From Armigeres subalbatus (taxonomy: Eukaryota > Arthropoda > Insecta > Diptera > Culicidae): a stretch of DNA of 64,000 nt. Positions 47,719-57,990 of the stretch are shown piece by piece (the first letter of the stretch is position 1; each line of letters begins with the position of its first letter). The position numbers and the translations under genes are program-made. Below the pieces are notes generated by a model. The model searched no databases and was not told the DNA's origin. It saw only the letters and a list, made by a program, of their open reading frames with translations. The stretch covers positions 177,084,994-177,148,993 of the forward strand of contig NC_085141.1 of assembly GCF_024139115.2 (NCBI RefSeq). The letters are read 5' to 3'.

Positions 47719-50318
47719 CACAGTGGGCCACGTCGTGGAATAAGGAGGAAAAAAATATTTTCACCATAATGATTATTTTTTAGGATCAAAGTGTCTTCAA
47801 CAAAGTCAAAGCTTATTATTTAAGCTTTATTTTGAAGTTTGTTGCAATAGGGTGGCCCCACTACATTTCGAGATAAAATTTTTAACTTCTACATTTCTAA
47901 TTTTAGCATTGTACGATGTTCTAGAAAGTTATTCCTTATTTAATTTTGAGGCACTTTGCTGAAGAAACCATTTTTGTACGTCATTTGTATCATTTGTTAT
48001 GATAATTTTAAATAATTATGTTAGGGTGACCCTAAAAAATCAATATTTTGATTGTAACTTTTTAGATTTAATTTTCATCGAAGTAACGTCTTCTACAATG
48101 CTTGAGAGCATAAAAAAATGCACGTTTTGATTACACAACCCAGCGAATACATTGGTGGAGTGCAGAGACATCATTGTTTTTCTTGAAAAATCCGCCATTT
48201 TCAAATGCTTGTATTTTTGAATGGGGGAAAAGGGGGATCCATTTCTCCCTGGGTTAGACAGAGGAAGGGCTAAGGATTGCTCTGCATATTTTGGTATTGG
48301 AGAATTTCAGGGAATTTGAGGTTTTTCCATCATTTAAAAAAATGGCTTTATGTACGAGGAAATCAAAATCATCAGTTCTAGAAGTGTTATAAAACCGAAA
48401 ATTCCGCCCAATTCGTCAAAAATAAAATGTTTATAGTAATCATAACTGTAGGGTTTTTTAGGGTTATTTATTTATTATTATTATTTTAATTACACATCTC
48501 TTCGTTCCTACAATAACCTCCTTATATATTTCCAGCGCATCTTCACTCAATATACCGATTGGTAGGATAACATGTTCAATAATATCAACGCTTATCAACG
48601 TGACAACTTCACTGAACAGACCGTAATCGTAGGTTGTTTACATCAGTCGTTCAATCGATTTTACTTTTAAATCGCTAGGGTGATACGGAAGATTAGGTTT
48701 TTCGAGCGTATTTTTTTATTTAATTTTTATCTAGATATATTTTAGGGTTCAAAAATTCTATTTTTCTTCACACCGATCACTCAATTCTGTCCCATGTTCT
48801 GAGTGTCCTCCGCGAATTGATTTAGCACGAGCCGTTTAAATTAGCTTGGGAATTAGTATGGGCAAAGTGAAGGAGCCCTAAAGAATTATCACTTGGATAA
48901 TCGTTCGAATATTTAGTAATCGATTTTAATTTATGTTGTAGTTCTTTGGAGCTTATCGCGAAACTACTTCACAGGCAACATTGCTGCTCCTGGCGCGAAA
49001 GATAGCACTGACAAAATCAGGCTACTATGTTGTACTGCACGTATCAGTGATGCGCTTCGAGAAGTTCAATAATCATAACCAAAGATCCGCAAGCTGGATT
49101 AAAACCGATAACTAATTATTGGAACGATCGCATCAACATGCGATTTTGGCCATGTGGGTTCTTTTTTCGCCAGCGCTGTATGTGGAAGCGCCATAATCAG
49201 TAGGATGGAAAATCCACTTCCCCATACTAATTCCCATGCAACTTTGAAACGGCTCGTGCTAAATCAGTTGTTATCCAATTTCGCTCAAATTCGCGGAGGA
49301 CACTCAGAACATGGGACAGAATTGAGTGATCGGTGTGAAGAAAAATCGAATTTTTGAACCACCCTAATAATAGATAAAAGTAGAATAAAAAAAACTACGC
49401 TCGAAAAACCTAATTTCCCATACCACCCCAACGATTTTAAAGTAAAATCGATTGAACAAATGATGTAAACAACCTACGATTAAGGTCTGTTCAGTGAATT
49501 TGTCACGTTGATAAGCGTTGATATTATTGAACATGTTATTCTACCAATCGGTATATTGAGTGAAGATGCGCTGGAAATATATAAGGAAGTTATGATTACT
49601 ATAAACATTTTGTTTTTGACGAATTGGGCGGAATTTTCGATTTTATAACACTTCTAGAACTGATGATTTTGATTTCCTCGTACATAAAGCCATTTTTTTA
49701 AATGATAGAAAAACCTCAAATTCCCTCAAATTCACCAATACCAAAATATGCAGAGCAATCCTTAGCCCTTCCTCTGTCTAACCCAGGGAAAAATGGATCC
49801 CCCTCTTTCCCCCATTCAAAAATACATGCATTTGAAAACAACGGATTTTTTCAAGAAAAACAGTGATATCTCTGCAATCCACCAATGAATTTACTTGGTT
49901 ATGTAACCAAAACGTGCATTTTTTTATGCTCTAAAACTTTGTAGAAGACCTCAATTCGATAAAAATTAAAACTAAAAAGTAACAATCAAAATATTAATTT
50001 TTTAGGGTCACCCTAACATAATTATTTAAAATTATCATAACAAATGATACAAACGACGTACAAAAATGGTTTCTTCAGCAAAGTGCCTCAAAATTAAATA
50101 AGGAACAACTTTCTAGAACATCGTACAATGCTAAAATTAGAAATATAGAAGTTAAAAATTTTATTTCGAAATGTAGTGGGGCCACCCTATTGCAACAAAC
50201 TTCAAAATAAAGCTTAAATAATAAGCTTTGACTTTGCTGAAGACACTTTGATCCTAAAATATTATCATTATGTTGAAAATAATTTTTTCCTCCTAATTTT
50301 ACGACGTGGCCCAGTGTG
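47719..50318. mobile_element. 2.6-kb long-inverted-repeat element with Transib-like ends
   Basis: Exactly 2600 bp with CAATG on both sides (47714-47718, 50319-50323), splitting the LINE RT codons for FDN|VWHDG. The termini are CACAGTGGGCCACGTCGT and, in reverse, CACACTGGGCCACGTCGT. Two arms of about 1.1 kb (47719 to about 48870, and about 49200-50318) are inverted copies; the spacer of about 330 bp is unique. No transposase frame survives. A 5-bp duplication plus CACAGTG end matches Transib elements, relatives of RAG1, whose ends resemble the RSS heptamer. Confidence 0.75.
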
Positions 50319-51490
50319 CAATGTATGGCATGATGGCCTGGTGTACAAACTACAACGCTACAATCTTCCCAGCTACCTGGTGAAAATCATCAACAATCAC
50401 CTGTCGGCAAGGACATTCCGGGTCTCAATCAGCGGAGCGAGTTCCAATGCGCACAACATCGTCGCAGGCGTCCCCCAGGGTAGTATCCTCGGGCCCCTGC
50501 TTTTCAATTTGTTCACCTCCGACATGCCAGAACCTCCAGAAGGCGGCATTCTGTCTCTGTTCGCAGATGACACCTCCATCGTCTACAACGGTAGAGTGAT
50601 CAGAGCGCTAGTGGCAAAACTCCAACGAGGCCTGGATGCCCTGACAGAGTACCTCACCAGCTGGAAGATCTGTATCAACGCGGCGAAGACCCAGGTCATC
50701 CTTTTCCCCCACTCTAAGTCCCCTAAACTTGTTCCGCCTGGGGACTGTAAAATCATCCTCAATGGCACGACTGTGGAATGGGCCAATGAGGCCGACTACC
50801 TTGGCTTGACCCTCGACAGCAAGCTTATTTTCAGGCAACAGGTTGACAAAACGGTGACAAAGTGTAACGTCTTGTTGAAACTACTGTACCCTTTGATCAA
50901 CCGCCGGTCGTCATTGTCCCTGAAAAATAAGCTTGCTGTCTACAAGCAAATCATCCTCCCTGTGATCGAATATGGCATGCCGGTCTGGGAGAGCTGCGCT
51001 AAAACCCACCACCTCAAACTTCAACGGGTCCAAAACAAATTCCTGAGGATGATGCTCAACACCCCTCCCAGGACAAGAACATCCGAGGTTCACCGTCTGG
51101 CCGGAATAAAAACCTTACATGAACGCTTTGGTGAGTGTAAAGAAAAGTTTAGGGTCCGTTGCTTGCACTCGGACCAACAAATTTTATCAAATTTTTATTG
51201 TAAATATTAGTGTACATAGTAGTTAGGTTATCAAATTTTAAAAAACACACCAGCGCCTCCTGAAGGCCGTCATGATACATTATATTTTAATTAATTAAAT
51301 AGAAACATAATAATAATACATAATAATAATAATAATAATTAAAATTGAAGTTGGAGGGCCAAGCCGGCCGATCACTGTACATGTTAAAAATATTTGTAGA
51401 ACAAAAAATGTGTAAATAAAGAAGAATTTTACTACTACTACTACTGCGCGTCTTACCTCACGGCTAAGGAGGGCCCCGCTGTCCATCCTT

Positions 51491-52135
51491 AATGACCAGA
51501 AATTCCGCATTGATGTATCTTCTTCCGAGTTTGATTCCCGCTTGAAAGGTTCCCAAAATAGTGAATGATTCACTTGATGCGTATATGCTTTGAATATCTT
51601 ACTACTGCCACGTTCACATTTTGAAACAACAATCTCTGTGCTGTTGTGCCTTTAATTTCTCCCAGGCACCCGATGTGACCAAGTTCACGTCTGATCCAGA
51701 ATCGACGAACATGTCGATCTTCACTTCCCCAATAGAGATGTCGTGAAATCCCGATTAATCGATTATTAACTAATCGATTATTCTCGATTCTTGTCGATTG
51801 TTGAATCGATTAATCGTTGGATAGTAATCGATTCAAAATCAATCGATTATCATAACGATGAATCGATTAATCGAAGTAATCAATTAATTAGCGGCATCCT
51901 TATGATGTCGTAAAATCCTGATTAATCGATTAGTAACTAATCGATTACCCTCGATTCCTCTCGATTATTATATCGATTAATCGTTGGGTAATAATCGATT
52001 CAAAATTAATCGATTATCACAACGATGAATCGATTAATCGAAGTAATCGATTAATTTGCGACATCTCTATTCCCCAATCGTGCAACCGAATACATTTGTA
52101 TTACTTCCCGTGTAGAAGGTATAGTCAACTCGATA
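51491..52135 (-). pseudogene. Ty3/Gypsy protease relic split by a hAT-type MITE
   Basis: Minus-strand translation gives NVFGCTIGE, then, after the MITE at 51733-52069, VKIDMFVDSGSDVNLV, an aspartic protease active site (DSG near 51694-51703). It lies upstream of the RT relic in the expected gag-PR-RT order once the 43964-51477 insertion is ignored. The SINE target duplication GCTGTCCATCCTT joins the two parts. Confidence 0.75.
51733..52069. mobile_element. hAT-type MITE of iterated ATTAATCGATTA motif
   Basis: 337 bp with exact 8-bp duplication TTCCCCAA (51725-51732, 52070-52077). The ends TAGAGATGTCG match on both sides. The interior is two tandem near-copies (about 51740-51900 and 51905-52065) of a segment built of ATTAATCGATTA variants. 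It interrupts the Gypsy protease relic. Confidence 0.85.
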
Positions 52136-52318
52136 GTCAACTTTTCTTCCAGGTGCGATGGGACATCGGCTGCTATACCGGCTGCCGTGTCGGTTGCGGT
52201 GAATCATATAAATATGGTCGGGGTTCAGTCAAATCGCACCAAGCGCCAATGAAAAATTACTCATTTTCTAGCACAAATTTTCGTGTAGCAGATCCAATTA
52301 ATCACAAATCATATCAGC

Positions 52319-52404
52319 TATACTGCCGCTAACCGCAAGTCGAGCACATCTGTATATGGGCCTGCATATACAGATGTGCTCGACTTGCGGTTAGCGGCAG
52401 TATA
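52319..52404. repeat. Perfect 40-bp hairpin
   Basis: Left arm 52319-52358, 6-base loop, right arm 52365-52404. The arms begin TATACTGCCGCTAACCGCAA and match fully. No coding context. Confidence 0.85.
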
Positions 52405-52633
52405 CCTCTATCCTATGATTGGGTTATTAGGCCCTACCTCATTTATGGTTGCAAACGATAGTGCATCGGTCAAGATTACTTGAAACGATGTTATAAAAAT
52501 TCTGGTAAAAGTCTAAATCAGTAAAAATTATAGACACTATAGGTTCCATAGACGAACTGAGGCGAAGGCGAGTGTAGCCAAACGAACTGTCAGTTAGTTT
52601 AAATTCCAAAGAGAGTCCTTCGCAGGGCAAAAA

Positions 52634-52901
52634 GATGACCTGGACACAGACAAACAGACATAACACATTGAACATTCACTCATCGAATTAATCGTCGTTC
52701 AAACACTAACGACATCTGTTGATTTCAGTTAGTTAGGCAAATCACGAACCAGATGGCGGTAGTGAGCAAATGTCAAATTAGAGCAAATCTGATGCGAGCG
52801 CCATTAGTGATTGATTGGCCAACTAATGATTATTTGAATTGACCAGTAAATCGGTGAACGAGGGAAATTAAACAAGTGTTATGTCTGTTTGTCTGTGACC
52901 T
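52634..52901. mobile_element. Inverted-repeat element with ACAGACAAACAGACATAACA ends
   Basis: About 268 bp. The ends CACAGACAAACAGACATAAC are inverted at left and right. ACCTGGA flanks both sides (up to 9 bases if end assignment shifts). No coding. Confidence 0.65.
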
Positions 52902-52997
52902 GGATATGTCATCCATCACATGCAAAACAAATCCCTATATCCTTGCTCAAACTAGACGCCGGTGTAGCGAAAGCGAAAGGATTCCGGCGCTCCTTCC

Positions 52998-53290
52998 TTA
53001 TAACTTCAACACGTTCTGCACCTTGCAAAATTCATTGAATCTTGACTCTGTTCCACTTTTCCCGATCTTGTGCTCCTGTTTTTGAATCCGAACACGTTCG
53101 AGCGATTCCACGAGTGCCTCAATATCATATAGCGACTGATTCTTCTCAAAAATCTTCCGACGCAGTACATGGGAAATACAACCTTCAACAAACACTCCGA
53201 GCAGCTCACATGTTCCACATATATCACAGAAACTTATATATGACCAGATTCAGTCACAATCAAGTTGCTGCAACCAGATTCACTTGACTT
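52998..53290 (-). pseudogene. Ty3/Gypsy gag relic
   Basis: The minus strand reads FVEGCISHVLRRKIFEKNQS and YDIEALVESLERVR, resembling the end of Gypsy gag capsid regions. Further gag-like text (VLEETMLIDVP) continues beyond the 3.4-kb insertion, at 56702-56788. No LTRs were found. Confidence 0.6.
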
Positions 53291-53320
53291 GTGCTGCGTG
53301 GGACATTAGAGTGGCCCAGC

Positions 53321-53760
53321 TAGGGCTTCCAATTTTCCCGGGAATCAAATTCCCGGGAAACGGGAAATAAAATCGAAATTCCCCGGGATTTCCCGGGATC
53401 CCGGGATTTTAAAATAAAAAACCCCAAAAATCGGATTCGTTAAAGAATGTTTTCAAAATCCTCAAAATTACCCGAATTTTAAACATTATTTTCTGGCAAA
53501 AAAAAATCGGAGAGGGGGAGACAAAATAGTTTTTAAATATTTGTATCGGCCTTATTTAGAATTATTATCATAAATACATTTTGGAGCTCAGATTATTTCG
53601 CCTTTTAGGCGACTGTTTGAAAATCGATTTTTCTGCTGCGTCTAAAATGTAAATACATTACAAAAGTAAGAAACTAGCCTATTTATTTTCATATCCCGGG
53701 AATCGGGAATCCCGGGAAATTTCATTTCCCGGGAATTCCTTCCCGAGAATGGAAGCCCTA
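53321..53760. mobile_element. hAT-type MITE of iterated TTCCCGGGAA motif
   Basis: 440 bp with exact 8-bp duplication GGCCCAGC (53313-53320, 53761-53768). The ends are TAGGGCTTCCA and, in reverse, TAGGGCTTCCA. The outer 80 bp on each side iterate TTCCCGGGAAT and CCCGGGATT; the middle is the dispersed repeat also seen at 5310-5610 and 57690-57990. Confidence 0.85.
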
Positions 53761-54238
53761 GGCCCAGCCTAGTATGGGGAGAAAAAAAAGTCGTCGGATT
53801 CTACGGGGCACCCCCCAGGATTTTGCCTTTGGGTAAGAAAATCATTCTCTGAAAATTTCAGCCTGATCGGTTATTGCATAAGCTGGCGCAATTGATTTGA
53901 AGTTAATATGGGGGTTTCAGCCAAAATATATGGGAAAATACACCTCTGTTACTATTTCGTACAGGAAATTGGATGGAAAAGCCCGATTGAGCCCAGATTT
54001 GCAGGAAATGAAGTTAACATGCCAATGAACAATTCGACATAAAATTCTACTATGATTAAATAAACTTTAAATTAGTTTTTAGCTGATTTATTTGGAGTTT
54101 GGTTGAGCACTTTGAAATTCATTAATTGTCTTGAAAACAAGCGCATGTAATCGAAGGTAGCTGCGATATGTGTTTTGGCGCGCGTGCAGTTACTTATATT
54201 TCAGTGCGCGCGAAATCACGCATCGCAGGCACCTTTGA

Positions 54239-56671
54239 TTGCATGCATATGTTTTCGCAGCCTCCCGCGGAATGGTAGTCCGAAGCACCTTCTTTCCCCG
54301 CAAAAATATCCCCAAGGCCACATGGAGATCACCTAACCAAGAAACGGAAAGCCAAATCGACCACGTTCTAATCGACGGTAAATTCTTCTCCGACATCACG
54401 AACGTCCGCACTTACCGCAGTGCGAATATTGAATCCGACCACTACCTCGTTGCAGTTTGCCTGCGCTCAAAACTCTCGACGGTGTACAACACGCGTCGAA
54501 GTCGGACGCCGCGGCTTAATATTGGGCGGCTACAAGACGGTAGACTAGCCCAAGAATACGCGCAGCAGCTGGAAGTGGCACTCCCAACGGAAGAGCAGCT
54601 AGGCGCAGCGTCTCTTGAAGATGGCTGGAGAGATATTCGATCCGCCATTGGTAGCACCGCAACCGCTGCACTTGGCACGGTGCCCCGGATCGGAGAAACG
54701 ACTGGTATGATGGCGAATGTGAGCAGTTAATAGAAGAGAAGAATGCAGCATAAGCGAGATTGCTGCAACACCGCACGAGGGCGAATGAGGCACGATATAA
54801 ACAGGCGCGGAACAGACAAAACTCGATTTTCCGGAGGAAAAGCGTCATCAGGAAGATCGAGACCGTGAAGAGACGGAGCAACTGTACCGCACTAATAACA
54901 CACGAAAGTTCTATGAGAAGTTGAACCGTTCACGTAAGGGCCACGTGCCACAGCCTGATATGTGCAAGGACATAAACGGGAACCTTCTTACGAACGAGCG
55001 TGAGGTGATCCAAAGGTGGCAGCAGCACTACGAAGAGCACCTGAATGGCCGAAGAGCACCTGTGGCAGACGAAGATGGCGGTATGGTGATGGACCTAGGG
55101 GAACGCGCGCAGGACATAATTCTACCGGCCCCGGATCTCCAGGAAATCCAGGAGGAGATTGGCCGGCTGAAGAACAACAAAGCCCCTGGGGTTGACCAAC
55201 TACCAGGAGAGCTATTTAAACACGGTGGTGAGGCACTGGCTAGATCGCTGCACTGGGTCATTACCAAGATTTGGGAGGAGGAAGTTTTGCCGCAGGAGTG
55301 GATGGAAGGTGTCGTGTGTCCCATCTACAAAAAGGGCGATAAGCTGGATTGTAGCAACTACCGCGCAATCACATTGCTGAACGCCGCCTACAAGGTACAC
55401 TCCCAAATTTTATGCCGTCGACTAGCACCAATTGCAAGGGAGTTCGTGGGGCAGTACCAGGCGGGTTTATGGGCGAACGCTCCACCACGGATCAGGTGTT
55501 CGCCATTCGCCAAGTACTGCAGAAATACCGTGAATACAACGTTCCCATATATCATCTATTCATGGACTTCAAAGTCGCATGTGATATATGCGATCGAGAC
55601 CAGCTATGGCAGTTAATGCACGAAAACGGATTTCCGTATAAACTGACACGGTAGATCAAGGCGACGATGAATCGGGTGATGTGCGTAGTTCGAGTTTCAG
55701 GGGCATTCTCGAGTCCCTTCGAAACCCGCAGAGGGTTACGGCAAGGTGATGGTCTTTCGTGTCTGCTATTCAACATTGCTTTGGAAGGGGTAATACGAAG
55801 AGCAGGGATTAACACGAGTGGCACAATTTTCAGTAAGTCCGTCCAGCTATTTGGCTTCGCCGACGACATAGATATTATGGCACGTAACTTTGAGAAGATG
55901 GAGGAAGCCTACATCAGACTGAAAAGCGAAGCCAAGCGGATCGGACTAGTCATCAACACGTCGAAGTCGAAGTACATGATAGGAAGAGGTTGAAGAGAAG
56001 ACAATGTGAACCACCCACCGCGAGTTGGCATCGGTGGTGATGAAATCGAGGTGGTAGAAGAATTTGTGTACTTGGGCTCACTGGTGACTGCCGAAAATGA
56101 TACCAGCAGAGAAATTCGGAGGCGTATAGTGGCTGGAAATCGTACATACTTTGGACTCCGCAAGACGCTTCGATCGAATAGAGTTCGCCGCCGTACCAAA
56201 CTGACCATTTACGAAACGCTCATTAGACCGGTAGTCCTCTACCTGGACCTGGACCTGGACCTGGACGATGCTCGTGGAGGACCAACGCGCACTCAGGTTT
56301 TCGAAAGGAAAGTGCTGCGTACCATCTATGGTGGGGTGCAGATGGCGGATGGTACATGGAGGAGGCGAATGAACCACGAGTTGCATCAGCTGTTGGGAGA
56401 ACCATCCATCGTTCACACCGCGAAAATCGGACGACTGCGGTGGGCCGGGCACGTAGCCAGAATGTCGGACAATAACCCGGTGAAAATGGTTCTCGACAAC
56501 GATCCGACGGGCACAAGAAGGCGAGGTGCGCAGCGGGCAAGGTGGATCGATCAGGTGGAAGATGACTTGCGGACCCTCCGTAGACTGCGTGGCTGGCGAC
56601 GTGTTGCCATGGACCGAGCCGAATGGAGAAGACTCTTACATACCGCACAGGCCACTTCGGCCTTAGTCTGA
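54239..56671 (+). pseudogene. RTE-like LINE ORF2: endonuclease end and reverse transcriptase, frameshifted
   Basis: The endonuclease C-terminus reads SQIDHVLIDGKFFSD and IESDHYLVAV (catalytic Asp-His pair). The RT reads KAPGVDQLPGELFKHGGEAL, VCPIYKKGDKLDCSNYRAIT, RQGDGLSCLLFNIALEGVIR and catalytic GFADDIDIM. The tail domain has IGRLRWAGHVARM and GAQRARWIDQVEDDLR. It is spread over at least five frames, with shifts near 54735, 55440, 55655 and 55995. At 56240-56264 CTGGAC is repeated four times in frame (LDLDLDLD), probably a local expansion. Clade assignment to RTE rests on the tail motif and is tentative. Confidence 0.75.
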
Positions 56672-56788
56672 ATAAATAATAATAGCCAGTCTAGTGGGAC
56701 ATCGATCAGCATAGTTTCTTCTAAGACGCTTTTCACCTCATGTGAATATTTTTCCAGTCAACAGTCTCTTAACTGTTGACGCAAACGA

Positions 56789-57122
56789 CCCGAGCAGGAG
56801 AAATTGGCTCAATAATACCTAATTCTGGTATTGATACCATACTCTGTTATGAACTAGCCCTAGATAAGAGGTAAAATACCAGAGGAATAATACCAAAAAC
56901 TAATATGCACAATACTTAAGCCATAACAAACTCAGTTATTAAATTGAATTTTAATACCAAATGCATAACCAATTATTATTCGTTTGGTATTGAAATACTT
57001 AAGCATGGTATGCCTCAAGTATTCTGCATATAATTTTTTGGTATTATTTTTTGGTATTTTACCTCTTATGCAAGGCTAAATCATACCAATTTCTGTTATC
57101 GAGGTCGTCGCTCCTGCTCGGG
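56789..57122. mobile_element. Inverted-repeat element of iterated AATACC motif
   Basis: About 334 bp. The ends CCCGAGCAGGAG are inverted at both sides. The interior carries many AATACC / GGTATT variants in both orientations. I could not identify a target duplication. Confidence 0.6.
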
Positions 57123-57133
57123 GAAGGACATAG

Positions 57134-57316
57134 CAAGATTTTTTTATGTACAGGTTATCCGACTTGTCAATATCCCCAACTCAGCCATCTTGGATTTTTG
57201 TATGGAATTTATGCTCGTGTGTTTACGTTTTGCACTGAAAATGTATGTTTCTCCCCCGCGCTGGTTATTCCCATCTACTGACGAAGTCGGATAACCTGTA
57301 CATAAAAAAAATCTTG
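57134..57316. mobile_element. hAT-type MITE, 183 bp
   Basis: Exact 8-bp duplication GGACATAG (57126-57133, 57317-57324). The ends are CAAGATTTTTTTATGTACAG and, in reverse, CAAGATTTTTTTTATGTACA, identical over about 30 bases apart from one T. The interior is unique. Confidence 0.85.
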
Positions 57317-57567
57317 GGACATAGTGTGCGCAGCGTTCATTAGTTCCCTGTTTCACGCTTTGCAGACGATGTCTCTCTAGAACATCCTGCTTACGCGGCT
57401 TGAAATACGCATCTAAGGAAATGTCCATAAATTACGTAACACTTAGAAGGGGGAGGGGACTGTAAAAGTACAACACCTTCAAACAACGCACGCTTGTCGT
57501 TCACAAGAGGATTGAGACTGCATGGGTGATCCAGGACTCGAAAGGTTCAAATATACTAAAGCCTTGA

Positions 57568-57662
57568 ACTCAATGGAACGGAACGGCGACGGTAATGGAA
57601 ATAGCCCATATATTTTCTGTCAAATCTTGCCGTTACCGTCGCCGTTCCGTTCCATTGAGTTC
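57568..57662. repeat. 30-bp perfect inverted repeat
   Basis: GAACTCAATGGAACGGAACG and ten more bases at 57568-57597 are matched exactly in reverse at 57633-57662, with a 35-base spacer. A tiny MITE or snap-back duplication; no target duplication seen. Confidence 0.75.
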
Positions 57663-57689
57663 GGGTCTTGAGACATTATGTTGATTATT

Positions 57690-57990
57690 TTGACACTTTC
57701 CGTTTCATTTAACCAATATTTTGCTTGTCTGCCTTTGACAGTTAATCGGACAATTTTAAAATCGATACAAATATTTTTGAAAAAATATGTATCACTTCGG
57801 ACTTTTTGCCCGAAAATAACAATTTGAGGGGGCAACAATAAACATGTTCGCAAAATTTTGAGGATTATTAAAATATTCTTTAACAAATCCGAAGAGTTAT
57901 CTGATTTTTTTTTCATTCCAATATCAATTTTTTATTATCCTCCCTTGACCTTTCGGTGACCAGTAGGACATAAATTGCTACTAAATATTT
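57690..57990 (-). repeat. Dispersed repeat, copy 3 of 3 in window
   Basis: Reverse-oriented relative of 5310-5610, sharing the TCGGATTTGTTAAAGA and CCGAAAGGTCAAGG blocks. It directly follows a 30-bp perfect inverted repeat at 57568-57662. Confidence 0.6.

Larger units (their letters stand above)
45619..51210 (+). pseudogene. LINE ORF2 (endonuclease + reverse transcriptase), broken
   Basis: The start MAARVGLVNWNACSLKSK opens the AP-endonuclease: ITETHL (catalytic Glu), GDLNAKHPA, SSDHYPV (catalytic His). A frameshift near 45960 and a stop at about 46074 (where a Trp is expected after KHPA) break it. The RT runs from MKAPGFDSI (46978) to LEEQFGFRRGRS, LLDVEKAFDN, then, after the 2.6-kb insertion, VWHDGLVYKLQRY, GVPQGSILGPLLFN and catalytic LFADDTSIV, ending at 51210. 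The SINE at 47053-47359 interrupts FFEHLS; another frameshift lies near 47530. Confidence 0.85.
44245..51445 (+). mobile_element. Near full-length Jockey-type LINE, carrying two later insertions
   Basis: Perfect 15-bp target duplication GCGCGTCTTACCTCA (44230-44244, 51446-51460). With the SINE and the 2.6-kb inverted-repeat element removed it is about 4.28 kb, a normal full length. It has an internal promoter at the 5' end, ORF1, ORF2 overlapping ORF1 by a few bases, and a 3' end of ACT repeats. No RNase H. The 5' end appears complete. Confidence 0.9.
43964..51477 (-). mobile_element. Feilai-like SINE split by the LINE
   Basis: The SINE parts are 43964-44244 and 51461-51477, plus the LINE duplication. 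Target duplication GCTGTCCATCCTT lies at 43951-43963 and 51478-51490. It inserted into the Gypsy relic; the LINE later inserted into its tRNA-like head. The tail is the CTT run near 43960-43987. Confidence 0.85.
53307..56693 (+). mobile_element. 3.4-kb composite insertion holding an RTE-like LINE
   Basis: Flanked by GTGGGACAT (53298-53306, 56694-56702). The left part, 53769-54230, is non-coding; the right part is the LINE ORF ending in an AATAAATAATAATA tail. Outer bases TAGAGTGGC and, in reverse, TAGACTGGC are weakly inverted. Either a LINE with a 9-bp duplication or a DNA element that carries it would fit. Confidence 0.55.

Noticed and set aside
47719..47725. Genuine V(D)J recombination signal
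   Set aside because: Insects lack V(D)J recombination; no nonamer at a 12- or 23-base spacing was recognised. The heptamer is explained by Transib-like ends.
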